From Candidatus Woesearchaeota archaeon (GTDB lineage Archaea > Nanobdellota > Nanobdellia > Woesearchaeales > WJKL01): a DNA stretch of 64,000 bases. Shown piece by piece: positions 22,305 through 29,499 of this stretch. The notes under the pieces were generated by a model. It was given only the letters and a program-made list of their open reading frames with translations, had not been told where the DNA came from and searched no databases. The position numbers and the translations under genes are program-made. The stretch lies in contig JAHWIR010000014.1 of NCBI GenBank assembly GCA_019322435.1, forward strand, positions 62,001 to 126,000, written 5' to 3'. Within the stretch, counting starts at the first letter, position 1, and each line of letters opens with the position of its first letter.

Positions 22305-24485
22305 CTAAATACCCACTTGGCCTTCAGCCAGGCCTTTTCTCTCAATAATCTGCTTCACTATCTTGTCTTGAATCTCTTCAGGAAGCTTTTCAAATGTCTG
22401 ATCAACTAATGAGCTAGTCCCTCTTCCACCAGTAGCACTTCTTAAATCACTGCTCCATCCAATCATCTCTCCAACAGGCATTTTAGCCCTTGCTGTTACA
22501 GTTGCTCCTTCCTGAGTCATATCAAGCAGCTGCCCTCTTTTGCTGGTAATAAGCTTAGATAACTCTCCCATAAAGTCTGTTGGAGCTTCTAAAAGCATTG
22601 TCTGTATAGGTTCATAAAGAACCGGAGCAGATGTCACCATTGCTCCTCTTATACCTTCCCTGACAGCAGGATATACCTGCGCAGGACCTCTGTGAATAGC
22701 ATCATCATGCAGTTTCATATCAACTAATCTTACTTTTACCTTAACGCAAGGCTCTCTTGCCAAAGGACCATTCTGCATAACATCTTCAAACATGTCTAAA
22801 ATCATCTCTATGACCTCTCCCAAGTACACTTGTCCTCTTGTCTCATCCAAAAACAAATTCCCGTGAAAAACATCCTTAACTTTGTCAGCCATCTTGCTTT
22901 CCATTCCTGCATTTACAAGAGCTTCCCTAAGAACAGGATCTTTCTTCTTGACTCTTCCTTCTTGTATCTTTCCTGCTTTTATATCATTATAAAAAGAGTC
23001 TTCTAAAGGCTCAACAATAAAATAAAACTTATTATGCTTATTTGGAGATTTTCCTTCCATCTCCTGACTTAACTTCCTTATTGATTCCCGATAAACAACA
23101 ATTGGAGGACTAGTCTTGATATCAACACCTTTCTCTGATTTAATCCTGTTCTCAATAACTTCTAGATGCAGCTCTCCCATTCCATGCATCAGATGCTCTC
23201 CTGTTTCCTCATTAATCTCAATCTTAATTGAAGGATCTTCTTTCCCAACCTGCCTCAAAACATCAATAACCTTTGGCAAATCAGCTGGCTTGGCAGCTTC
23301 AACAGCCTTGGTGATGACAGGCTCAAATATATGTATAATCTCCTCAAAAGGAGTATCCTGTTCAAATGTTACTGTCTCTCCTGGATATGATTTAACTCCT
23401 GCAATGCCTATGATATTTCCAGCAACAGCATTATTCACTATCTCTCTCTTTGCTCCATTATAGACAAAAACCTGCTGCACCTTTGCAGTCTGCTTCATCC
23501 TGTTAAGATAAACATCAGTTCCTTTGCTCATAGTCCCGCTGAATAATCTTCCAGCAGAAATCTCCCCTGCTTGAGGGTCAATAACAATCTTTGTAATAAC
23601 AAAAGCTAATTTGCCGCTTGGATCACATTTTGCCAAGCTTTGCCCTAGCTCTGATTCAACCTCCCCTCTCCAAATCTTTGGAATCCTATATGCTTGAGCA
23701 TCTACTGGATTAGGCAAATGCTCAATAACCATGTTAAGAATTACTTCATGTAAAGGAGCTTTCTTAGCTAATGCCTTTATATCTTCATCTTTTCCAGAAT
23801 TATAAGCATCAATTATATCTTTAAATGTAATTTTCCTTTCAGTCATAAACGGAATACTCAATGCCCAGTTATGAAACGCGCTTCCAAAAGCAACACTTCC
23901 ATCTTGTACATTTGTCTGCCATTTATCTCCATATTCTTCTTCAGCTATCTCTCTTATTAGCTTATTAACCTCTGTAATTATCTTAATAAACCTCTCTTGC
24001 ATAGCCTCAGGAGTTAATTTCAGCTCTTTAATCAGTCTATCAACCTTATTAATAAACAAAACAGGCTTAACCCTCTCCCTAAGCGCCTGCCTCAATACAG
24101 TTTCTGTCTGAGGCATTATTCCTTCAGAAGCACAAACTAAAACAATAGCTCCGTCAACAGCCCTCATTGCTCTTGTAACATCTCCTCCAAAATCAACATG
24201 CCCAGGAGTATCAAGAAGATTAATCAAATACTCTCCATCTTTAAAATCATGAACCATAGAAACAGAAGCAGTATCAATTGTTATTCCTCGAGCAGCTTCA
24301 TCCTCATGAAAATCCAAAGCAAGCTGTTTTCCAGCTAATTCTTCTGACATCATGCCAGCTCCTGCTAAAAGATTATCAGAAAAAGTTGTTTTTCCATGAT
24401 CAATATGCGCAGCAATAGCAATATTCCTAATACTTTTAGGACTCTTTGATATTCTCATAACCCTATCAACCATCTTTTCAGCCAT
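22305..24485 (-). CDS. fusA: Elongation factor 2 (aEF-2)
   Basis: 726 residues; translocase GTPase. AHIDHGKTTFSDNLL (G1), ARGITIDTAS (G2), LLDTPGHVDFGGD (G3), INKVDR (G4). HDDAIHRGPAQV near residue 595 is the loop holding the diphthamide His in archaeal EF-2; the retained motif indicates diphthamide modification is likely. Ends ERKGLAEGQVGI. It begins 1 nt after the NDK stop, so NDK and fusA are co-transcribed. Confidence 0.97.
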   Translation of the reverse strand: MAEKMVDRVMRISKSPKSIRNIAIAAHIDHGKTTFSDNLLAGAGMMSEELAGKQLALDFHEDEAARGITIDTASVSMVHDFKDGEYLINLLDTPGHVDFGGDVTRAMRAVDGAIVLVCASEGIMPQTETVLRQALRERVKPVLFINKVDRLIKELKLTPEAMQERFIKIITEVNKLIREIAEEEYGDKWQTNVQDGSVAFGSAFHNWALSIPFMTERKITFKDIIDAYNSGKDEDIKALAKKAPLHEVILNMVIEHLPNPVDAQAYRIPKIWRGEVESELGQSLAKCDPSGKLAFVITKIVIDPQAGEISAGRLFSGTMSKGTDVYLNRMKQTAKVQQVFVYNGAKREIVNNAVAGNIIGIAGVKSYPGETVTFEQDTPFEEIIHIFEPVITKAVEAAKPADLPKVIDVLRQVGKEDPSIKIEINEETGEHLMHGMGELHLEVIENRIKSEKGVDIKTSPPIVVYRESIRKLSQEMEGKSPNKHNKFYFIVEPLEDSFYNDIKAGKIQEGRVKKKDPVLREALVNAGMESKMADKVKDVFHGNLFLDETRGQVYLGEVIEMILDMFEDVMQNGPLAREPCVKVKVRLVDMKLHDDAIHRGPAQVYPAVREGIRGAMVTSAPVLYEPIQTMLLEAPTDFMGELSKLITSKRGQLLDMTQEGATVTARAKMPVGEMIGWSSDLRSATGGRGTSSLVDQTFEKLPEEIQDKIVKQIIERKGLAEGQVGI

Positions 24486-24486
24486 T

Positions 24487-25017
24487 TTAATTATCCCCCT
24501 TCCAAGCTACTTCTTCTTTTGTTGTTTTATTTAGCACAGTAGGATAAATTGTATTAGCAAGTTCATGCGGTTCAAACCACAGTTTTATCTCTCTTTCAGC
24601 ATTTTCTTCATTATCAGAAGCATGAATAACATTTTCAAACACTCCTGTTGAACTCACTATTCTTCCGTATTTGCCTCTTATAGTAATGGGGCTTGCTTTT
24701 TCAGGATTTGTTTCTCCTGCAACAGCCCTTATCTTGTCTATTGCATCTTCTCCTTCATAGATCAATGCTAAAACTCTATTAGTATGATAATGCCCCATGA
24801 TATATTTCAAAGTAGCCTCGTATATCTCCTCTCCTTTTGTTTCTTTCAGATGAGAATAATGTGTTTCAGCCAATTCTCTGCTAACCTGGACTATCTTTGC
24901 TGCAACAATAGTAAGGTGTGTTTCAGCTAGTTCAGTCAATATATTTCCAGTAAGAGATTTAATCAGCCCATCTGGTTTTATTAATACTAATACCTGTTGA
25001 ATATTTTCTTCTGCCAT
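24487..25017 (-). CDS. ndk: Nucleoside diphosphate kinase
   Basis: 176 residues. VLVLIKPDGLIKSLTGNIL is the N-terminal signature, IRGKYGRIVSSTGVFENVIHASDNEENAEREI holds the catalytic His in N-V-I-H-A-S-D. It is about 20-30 residues longer than the usual NDK because of an insert-rich middle and the tail. ATG 25015-25017 (MAEENIQQ) is chosen; 14 upstream codons overlap the L24e end. Order L7Ae-S28e-L24e-NDK is the conserved archaeal one. Confidence 0.93.
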   Translation of the reverse strand: MAEENIQQVLVLIKPDGLIKSLTGNILTELAETHLTIVAAKIVQVSRELAETHYSHLKETKGEEIYEATLKYIMGHYHTNRVLALIYEGEDAIDKIRAVAGETNPEKASPITIRGKYGRIVSSTGVFENVIHASDNEENAEREIKLWFEPHELANTIYPTVLNKTTKEEVAWKGDN

Positions 25018-25021
25018 GGTC

Positions 25022-25195
25022 TTATTTCTTCTTGAACAGCTTTGTCCACTTAACAACAATGGGTTTTCTCTTCAACTTCAGCAAATTCTTCTCGCATTTA
25101 GTTGAGCAGAAGTTCAAGATCTTCCCGTCTTTCTTTACAAATATCTTGCCTGTCCCTTTCCTGATATCATTTCCGCAGAAACTGCATTTTGCCAT
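25022..25195 (-). CDS. rpl24e: Ribosomal protein eL24
   Basis: 57 residues, complete. MAKCSFCGNDIRKGTGKIFV then NFCSTKCEKNLLKL: C-x2-C and C-x3-C of the eL24 zinc finger, followed by the basic end KPIVVKWTKLFKKK. The stop is 4 nt from the NDK start. Confidence 0.93.
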   Translation of the reverse strand: MAKCSFCGNDIRKGTGKIFVKKDGKILNFCSTKCEKNLLKLKRKPIVVKWTKLFKKK

Positions 25196-25246
25196 CGTTA
25201 AAACCTCCGTGTTTTAACCTTGAAATTTCGATAAGGAATTTCATTG

Positions 25247-25567
25247 TTATTGACCTCCTCCTCTGCCTCCTCCTTTTCTGCTTAGAGGTCTTGCTTCAAT
25301 CTCTGTCTCCCTTAACATCAAGATATCTCCAATCTTGACAGGTCCTTTTACATTCCTTCTCAATATCTTGTTGGAATCTCTTCCTTCCAATACTTTGCAC
25401 CTGACCTGGACAGCATCTCCTCTTGTCCCTGTTCTGTCAATTATCTCTTCAACCCTTGCAGAAACTGCCTGAGTAAAATGAACAGCAGCTTTTGGCTTTT
25501 CATCTCCTTTTTTAGGCGGTCTCTTATCCTGCCTTGGAGCTTGTTCCTTGTTTTGTGGTTCTGCCAT
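25247..25567 (-). CDS. rps28e: Ribosomal protein eS28 with N-terminal extension
   Basis: 106 residues, about 35 longer than the usual eS28. The conserved part is ARVEEIIDRTGTRGDAVQVRCKVLEGRDSNKILRRNV (continuing to DILMLRETEIEARPL). The extra N terminus is Lys/Pro-rich (NKEQAPRQDKRPPKKGDEKP), and the C terminus ends in Gly/Arg (RKGGGRGGGQ). It follows L7Ae by 1 nt. Confidence 0.92.
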   Translation of the reverse strand: MAEPQNKEQAPRQDKRPPKKGDEKPKAAVHFTQAVSARVEEIIDRTGTRGDAVQVRCKVLEGRDSNKILRRNVKGPVKIGDILMLRETEIEARPLSRKGGGRGGGQ

Positions 25568-25568
25568 T

Positions 25569-26057
25569 TTATTTAGCTTCCTTTTTTTCTTCTTTTGCTT
25601 CTTCTTTCTTTTCTTCCTTAGGAGCTTCTTTTGGAGTTTCAGCTGCCTCTTTCTTGGCAGGTTTTTCTTCTGGTTTTGCTTCAGCTGGTTTCGCTTCAGC
25701 CTTTTCTTCCTTTGCCTTGACTCCTACTTTTTCAACAATCTCTTTTATCAAAGCCTTTGCCTCTCCTTCAGCAACAACTGCTGCACTTGCAGTAGGAACT
25801 GCTATGCCTGTTGATGCTCCTAGCTCTTCTTTGCTTCCAACTGTGACGCAAACAACACCTTTTTCCTCTGCCAGCAAAGGAATATGCATGACAATCTCAG
25901 GCGGACTTGCGTCTTTTGCAACAGCAACAAGCTTTGCACTGCCTCTTTCAAGAGCTTTTGTAACCTCATTAGTTCCTTTCTTAATCTTGCCAGTAGCTTT
26001 TGCTACTTCAATTGCTTCTAATACCTTGTCTATTATTTCTTTTGATACTTCAGCCAT
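25569..26057 (-). CDS. rpl7ae: Ribosomal protein eL8/L7Ae with Lys/Glu/Ala tail
   Basis: 162 residues; binds K-turns in 23S rRNA, C/D and H/ACA RNPs and RNase P. TGKIKKGTNEVTKALERGSAKLVAVAKDASPPEI is the RNA-binding signature; IPLLAEEKGVVCVTVGSKEELG follows. A 40-residue tail rich in Lys, Glu and Ala is extra to the family. Start ATG 26055-26057 (MAEVSKEII), preceded by GGAGGT at 10 nt. The upstream leader is long and structured. Confidence 0.93.
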   Translation of the reverse strand: MAEVSKEIIDKVLEAIEVAKATGKIKKGTNEVTKALERGSAKLVAVAKDASPPEIVMHIPLLAEEKGVVCVTVGSKEELGASTGIAVPTASAAVVAEGEAKALIKEIVEKVGVKAKEEKAEAKPAEAKPEEKPAKKEAAETPKEAPKEEKKEEAKEEKKEAK

Positions 26058-26182
26058 TTTTATGGACCTCCCTAGTTCCAAATGAAAATAAAAAGGTAAA
26101 AAAAATAAAGAAAAATTACCTCGCTCAAGTTGCATTATGCCGATAGCCATATAGCACAACCCAACCATCATCATTCATTGGT
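26058..26182 (-). promoter_or_regulatory. Long 5' leader of L7Ae with box-C-like motif and U-tract
   Basis: From the TATA box, transcription should start near 26182, leaving about 125 nt before the ATG. The leader holds ATGATGA (26168-26174), identical to a C-box/K-turn strand, with CTGA (26188-26191) just at or before the start, and a U-rich tract (about 26090-26118) ahead of the ribosome-binding site. L7Ae is known in other archaea to bind a K-turn in its own mRNA; this leader is a candidate, unproven. Confidence 0.4.
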
Positions 26183-26204
26183 TACCTTCAGAATTGCGGG
26201 TTTG

Positions 26205-26212
26205 TTTATAAA
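26205..26212 (-). promoter_or_regulatory. TATA box of the L7Ae operon
   Basis: TTTATAAA on both strands, in the only suitable spot upstream of the long leader. It would drive L7Ae, S28e, L24e, NDK and aEF-2. Confidence 0.5.
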
Positions 26213-26244
26213 TCTTGCTGTTTTTTGTTATTCAGATAGAGTAG

Positions 26245-26979
26245 CTATTTATTCTCATCATAAAACTCAAGCGCTTTAGAGAAATCTGACTTGCTGAACT
26301 CAGGAAAATACTTCTTAGTGAAATAGATTATTGCATGTGCTGTATCCCACAATAAAAATCCTGTTGTCTGCATTATCTTTCCATTCTTTATCACAAGATC
26401 AGGAGGAAGGAAATAAGAGCTATAGATATTCTCCTTTATGATTCCCTTGTTGATGGCATCAACATCCAGTTTTCCAGCCTTGATCTGCCTTCCGATGATC
26501 CTGCACGCATCTGCTATCTCTTCTTTTCCATCATAATTAATGCAGAGATTCACAAAAAACTTGTCATAATCCTTTGTCTCTTCCAGCACTTCCTTGATAA
26601 CATCAACTGCCCTGCTTGGAACATCATACCACTTGCCCAAAGCAGTTATCTTGACCTTATTGTCATGCACAGTGCTTGACTTCTTGATAGAATTTAAAAA
26701 ACCAATAAGCTCGTCTAAAAACAAAGGAAAATCCTCTTCTTTCTTCAGCTGCTCTGGCAGGACATAAATAGAAAGAATCGGAACATTCTGCTTGATCGCC
26801 AGCTCAATAATCTCTTTCAGTATGCCAAAGCTCTTCTTATACACTTCCTGCTTCGGCTTCTTCTTATCCTCACTCCATCTCTCCATACCATGCATTGTAA
26901 TAGCAAGATGCCTGATTATCCTCTTGGCCTTGCCTTCCTTTTCCTGCAACTTAAGCATTAATTTGAATCTTTCTAGCAT
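26245..26979 (-). CDS. Degenerate cis-prenyltransferase (UppS family)
   Basis: 244 residues with the full UppS layout: HLAITMHGMERW for H-x-A-I-I-M-D-G-N-x-R-W, INYDGKEEIADAC for N-Y-G-G-R-x-E-I, PPDLVIKNGKIMQTTGFLLWDTAHAIIYFTKKYFPEF for the P-D-L-x-I-R-T-G-G-E ... N-F-L-L-W-Q region. The catalytic Asp of M-D-G is His, the RTGGE Arg is Lys and the next Arg and Ser are changed. It may be a non-catalytic partner, like Nus1/NgBR in eukaryotes, or an altered enzyme in lipid-carrier synthesis for glycosylation. Confidence 0.8.
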   Translation of the reverse strand: MLERFKLMLKLQEKEGKAKRIIRHLAITMHGMERWSEDKKKPKQEVYKKSFGILKEIIELAIKQNVPILSIYVLPEQLKKEEDFPLFLDELIGFLNSIKKSSTVHDNKVKITALGKWYDVPSRAVDVIKEVLEETKDYDKFFVNLCINYDGKEEIADACRIIGRQIKAGKLDVDAINKGIIKENIYSSYFLPPDLVIKNGKIMQTTGFLLWDTAHAIIYFTKKYFPEFSKSDFSKALEFYDENK

Positions 26980-27043
26980 TATTGCCCCCTATTTACAGTA
27001 TTATAGAAAATATTTATATATTTTGTCTTTATTTTGAGAAATA

Positions 27044-27928
27044 ATGATAACAGACATCATCCTTTTAAGCCTTGCATTCGTTGCTTTGATCATAGGAACA
27101 GTAACAGACATCAAGACAAGAGAAGTTCCAGACTGGCTTAATTTTAGCATAATCTTTGCAGGAATCGGGATAAGATTGATTTATTCTTCAATGACATTTG
27201 ACTGGATATATCTATTAGAAGGTGCTGCAGGATTAGCAGCATTTGTGATATTAGGCTACCTAATGTTCTATGCAGGCCAGTGGGGCGGCGGAGATTCAAA
27301 GCTTTTAATGGGCTTAGGAGCATTAATAGGATTAAACCTCTCATTACAACCCAACCAATTATTAATAGTGTTCTTGTTCAATGTCTTGCTAGTAGGAGCA
27401 GTCTACGGACTGATATACAGCACAACACTGGCAATAATCCACAGGGAAAAATTCATAAAAAATTTCAGTAAATTAATGCACAGCAAACAAATTCAGAGAT
27501 TCAGAAGAATGAGAATAATATTTTTAATAATGCTAATCCTAATAATTGCCTACTTCCTAAAAGGCAGGCTAATGGATATCTTTGTCTTATCTACTCTAAC
27601 AATAATGATCATCCTGCTCTACCTATCCTTCTACTTAGTCATCTTTGTCAAGGCAGTTGAATTGTCTGCAATGTACAGGTTCATCACACCAGAAAAACTG
27701 ACAGAAGGCGATTGGATTGCAAAAGACGTTATCGTCGACAAAAAAAAGATAGTTGGACCTAAGGATTTGGGAATTGAAAAAAAACAAATTAAACAATTGA
27801 TAGAATTGAAAAAACAAGGAAAAATAAGCAAAGTAAAAGTAAAATATGGAATCCCTTTTGTCCCTAGCTTCTTAGCAGCTTTTATCTTAACCTTAGGATT
27901 AGGTGCTTGGTGGTTAATTTTATTCTAA
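27044..27928 (+). CDS. GxGD prepilin/preflagellin peptidase (A24 family)
   Basis: 294 residues, about six membrane helices. IGTVTDIKTREVPDWLNFS carries the first catalytic Asp and GQWGGGDSKLLMGLGAL the GxGD motif with the second. It would cleave class III signal peptides in the cytoplasmic membrane; candidate substrates in this window are the pilin at 55676 and the pilin-like tail of the LamG protein at 61089. The C-terminal ~90 residues form an extra cytoplasmic stretch (KKKIVGPKDLGIEKKQIKQL) and a last helix. Confidence 0.88.
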   Translation: MITDIILLSLAFVALIIGTVTDIKTREVPDWLNFSIIFAGIGIRLIYSSMTFDWIYLLEGAAGLAAFVILGYLMFYAGQWGGGDSKLLMGLGALIGLNLSLQPNQLLIVFLFNVLLVGAVYGLIYSTTLAIIHREKFIKNFSKLMHSKQIQRFRRMRIIFLIMLILIIAYFLKGRLMDIFVLSTLTIMIILLYLSFYLVIFVKAVELSAMYRFITPEKLTEGDWIAKDVIVDKKKIVGPKDLGIEKKQIKQLIELKKQGKISKVKVKYGIPFVPSFLAAFILTLGLGAWWLILF

Positions 27929-28467
27929 GGCACTCTCTCCAGCTGTTTTATCATATAATTCTCTTTTTCTTCTTCAGCTGTTAAGGTCTTTTTCTCTTTC
28001 TTCTCAACCTTAACAGGCTCTTTCTTCTTTTCTTTTTCAAATCCACTAATATCAGAAGCAGCTTTTTTCAATTTCAGCTCAACAGAGCTCATCTCTTCCT
28101 GAGTCATCTGCTTTGGCTCCCATTGAAAATCAATATCATCTCCTTCGCTTCTGGGAATGATATGAACGCAGACATGAGGAACCTCTTGCCCAGCAGCAAC
28201 ACCATTCTGCAAAATTATGTTGGTTCCAGCAGCTCCAGTAGCTTCAAACACAGCAATGCTTATCTTATTAACAACATTAAACAGATGACTAACTTCATAA
28301 TCAGGAATCTGCTCAAATATCTGGTAATGTTTCTTAGGGATAACAAAAACATGCCCTGCAACAGCCCCCCTTGGATGCACAACTGCAACTAATTCTTTGT
28401 CTTCATAGACTTTCTCCAGTTTTGTCTTTCCTTCAACTGTATTGCATAATATGCATGTATCTGTCAT
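27925..28467 (-). CDS. HIT-fold protein lacking the catalytic His (Cys variant)
   Basis: 180 residues. CILCNTVEGKTKLEKVYEDKE and FVIPKKHYQIFEQIP are normal HIT segments, but the triad reads HVCVHIIPR: the middle His, the nucleophile, is Cys. The rest of the strand (GQEVPHVCVHII) is well kept. A Lys/Glu-rich tail of ~50 residues follows. Probably not a standard hydrolase; binding or Cys-based chemistry are possible. It lies 53 nt after the other mutated HIT gene and overlaps the convergent peptidase gene by 4 nt. Confidence 0.85.
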   Translation of the reverse strand: MTDTCILCNTVEGKTKLEKVYEDKELVAVVHPRGAVAGHVFVIPKKHYQIFEQIPDYEVSHLFNVVNKISIAVFEATGAAGTNIILQNGVAAGQEVPHVCVHIIPRSEGDDIDFQWEPKQMTQEEMSSVELKLKKAASDISGFEKEKKKEPVKVEKKEKKTLTAEEEKENYMIKQLERVP

Positions 28468-28520
28468 TGTTAAAAATCACCTTTAGTATTTTTAACCTTG
28501 TTGGGCTTTGCCCAATTTTG

Positions 28521-29186
28521 TTATTTTATCAATTTAGCAATATCATCCAGGCTTATTTCGGGTTCTTTTTTAGCAGCTTTTTTCTTAGTAGGCTTTTTCT
28601 CCTTAGCAGCTTTTTTCTTTGCAGGCTTTTCAGCCTTCTTCACTTCCTTAGCAGGCTTAGCAACAATCTTCTTCAGCTTAAACACAGCATTGATCTTCTC
28701 TTCAATTGCCTGCCTAGCTTCATCAACCTTCTTCTTAGCAAGCTTCTTGACAGGAATATCCATCTTAACCTCATCTCCTGTCTTGCGAGGAATTATATGA
28801 AGCATGAAATGTTGCGCTCTCTGCCCTGCAGCGCTTCCATTCGCAACAAAGATATCAGCGCCTTCTGCATTAACAGCAGTAAGCATAACTCTAGATATAG
28901 CTTTAGAAACAATAAACAGATGCCCGATCACATCCTCAGGAATCAGTGGCATCAATGGAAAATGCTCTTTTGGCATCAGCAGAACATGCCCAGGATTAGC
29001 AGGATTGATATCAAGTATCCCGATGCAGATATCATCCTCATAGACTTTCTTAGAAGCAACTTTGCCATCAATAATCTGGCAGAAAATACACTGCTGTTTT
29101 TGAAATTCCTTTAATTCTTCAGGAGACATATTCTTAACTTTCTCCTGGAATTCCTTTATCTGCTCTTCAGTTGGTTGTTCAGCCAT
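28521..29186 (-). CDS. HIT-fold protein lacking the catalytic His (Met variant)
   Basis: 221 residues. An N-terminal helical extension (TEEQIKEFQEKVKNMSPEEL) precedes CIFCQIIDGKVASKKVYEDD; NPGHVLLMPKEHF is normal, but the triad is HFMLHIIPR, with Met in place of the catalytic His. The C-terminal ~70 residues are Lys/Ala-rich (AKPAKEVKKAEKPAKKKAAK), like histone H1 tails, suggesting nucleic-acid binding. It forms a same-strand pair with the Cys-variant HIT gene. Confidence 0.85.
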   Translation of the reverse strand: MAEQPTEEQIKEFQEKVKNMSPEELKEFQKQQCIFCQIIDGKVASKKVYEDDICIGILDINPANPGHVLLMPKEHFPLMPLIPEDVIGHLFIVSKAISRVMLTAVNAEGADIFVANGSAAGQRAQHFMLHIIPRKTGDEVKMDIPVKKLAKKKVDEARQAIEEKINAVFKLKKIVAKPAKEVKKAEKPAKKKAAKEKKPTKKKAAKKEPEISLDDIAKLIK

Positions 29187-29222
29187 AGAATATCAGTAAT
29201 TTATGTTTTTTATAAATGTGAT

Positions 29223-29320
29223 GAAAAAGAAGGACGCACCGGAAACCCTTCGATGGGGTCAGACAGGTTTTAGAAACTTGTCATCTCGGGGTTCTCAGGA
29301 TTTCCAATGCTCCCTCACAA
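29223..29320 (-). ncRNA. Candidate structured RNA after the giant gene
   Basis: A 13-bp helix pairs the strands at 29298-29310 and 29236-29248; read from the minus strand it is unbroken with three G-U wobbles, while the plus-strand version would have A-C clashes. An apical hairpin (9 bp, one mismatch) lies at about 29260-29280, flanked by ATGA and CTGA. A T-tract (CTTCTTTTTC) ends it at 29223-29232. It could be a free ncRNA or the 3' end of the giant mRNA; no known RNA family is recognised. Confidence 0.35.
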
Positions 29321-29331
29321 AAAATATGATT

Positions 29332-29499
29332 TTATTTTTTCTTTGACCTCTGTATGGTTTTCTTAGGAATTTTTTCCTTTTTTTCTTTCTTGCTTGCTTT
29401 TTTCTTCATTCTCTTCTTATGCCTCTTAATAATGAAATTGCCAGCTATTACAATTGTAATTACTGAAATAATTGCTCCAATTAAGGAGAATTCTGGGAC
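29332..29499 (-). other. C-terminal VPEF-TM-basic anchor of the giant protein
   Basis: The last 55 residues: VPEFSLIGAI, a hydrophobic helix, then a Lys/Arg-rich tail. The tripartite layout resembles PEF-CTERM sorting signals recognised by archaeosortases, though a simple stop-transfer anchor is equally possible. The LamG protein at 61089 has VPEFTTIGAL in the same place. Confidence 0.65.

Noticed and set aside
26100..26191. Full box C/D sRNA in front of L7Ae.
   Set aside because: ATGATGA is present but no CTGA follows it; the only CTGA precedes it and may lie outside the transcript.
29223..29320. 5S rRNA, SRP RNA or an intron-containing tRNA.
   Set aside because: No 5S signature, no SRP helix-8 GGAA/GCAG pattern and no T-arm or acceptor pairing were found.
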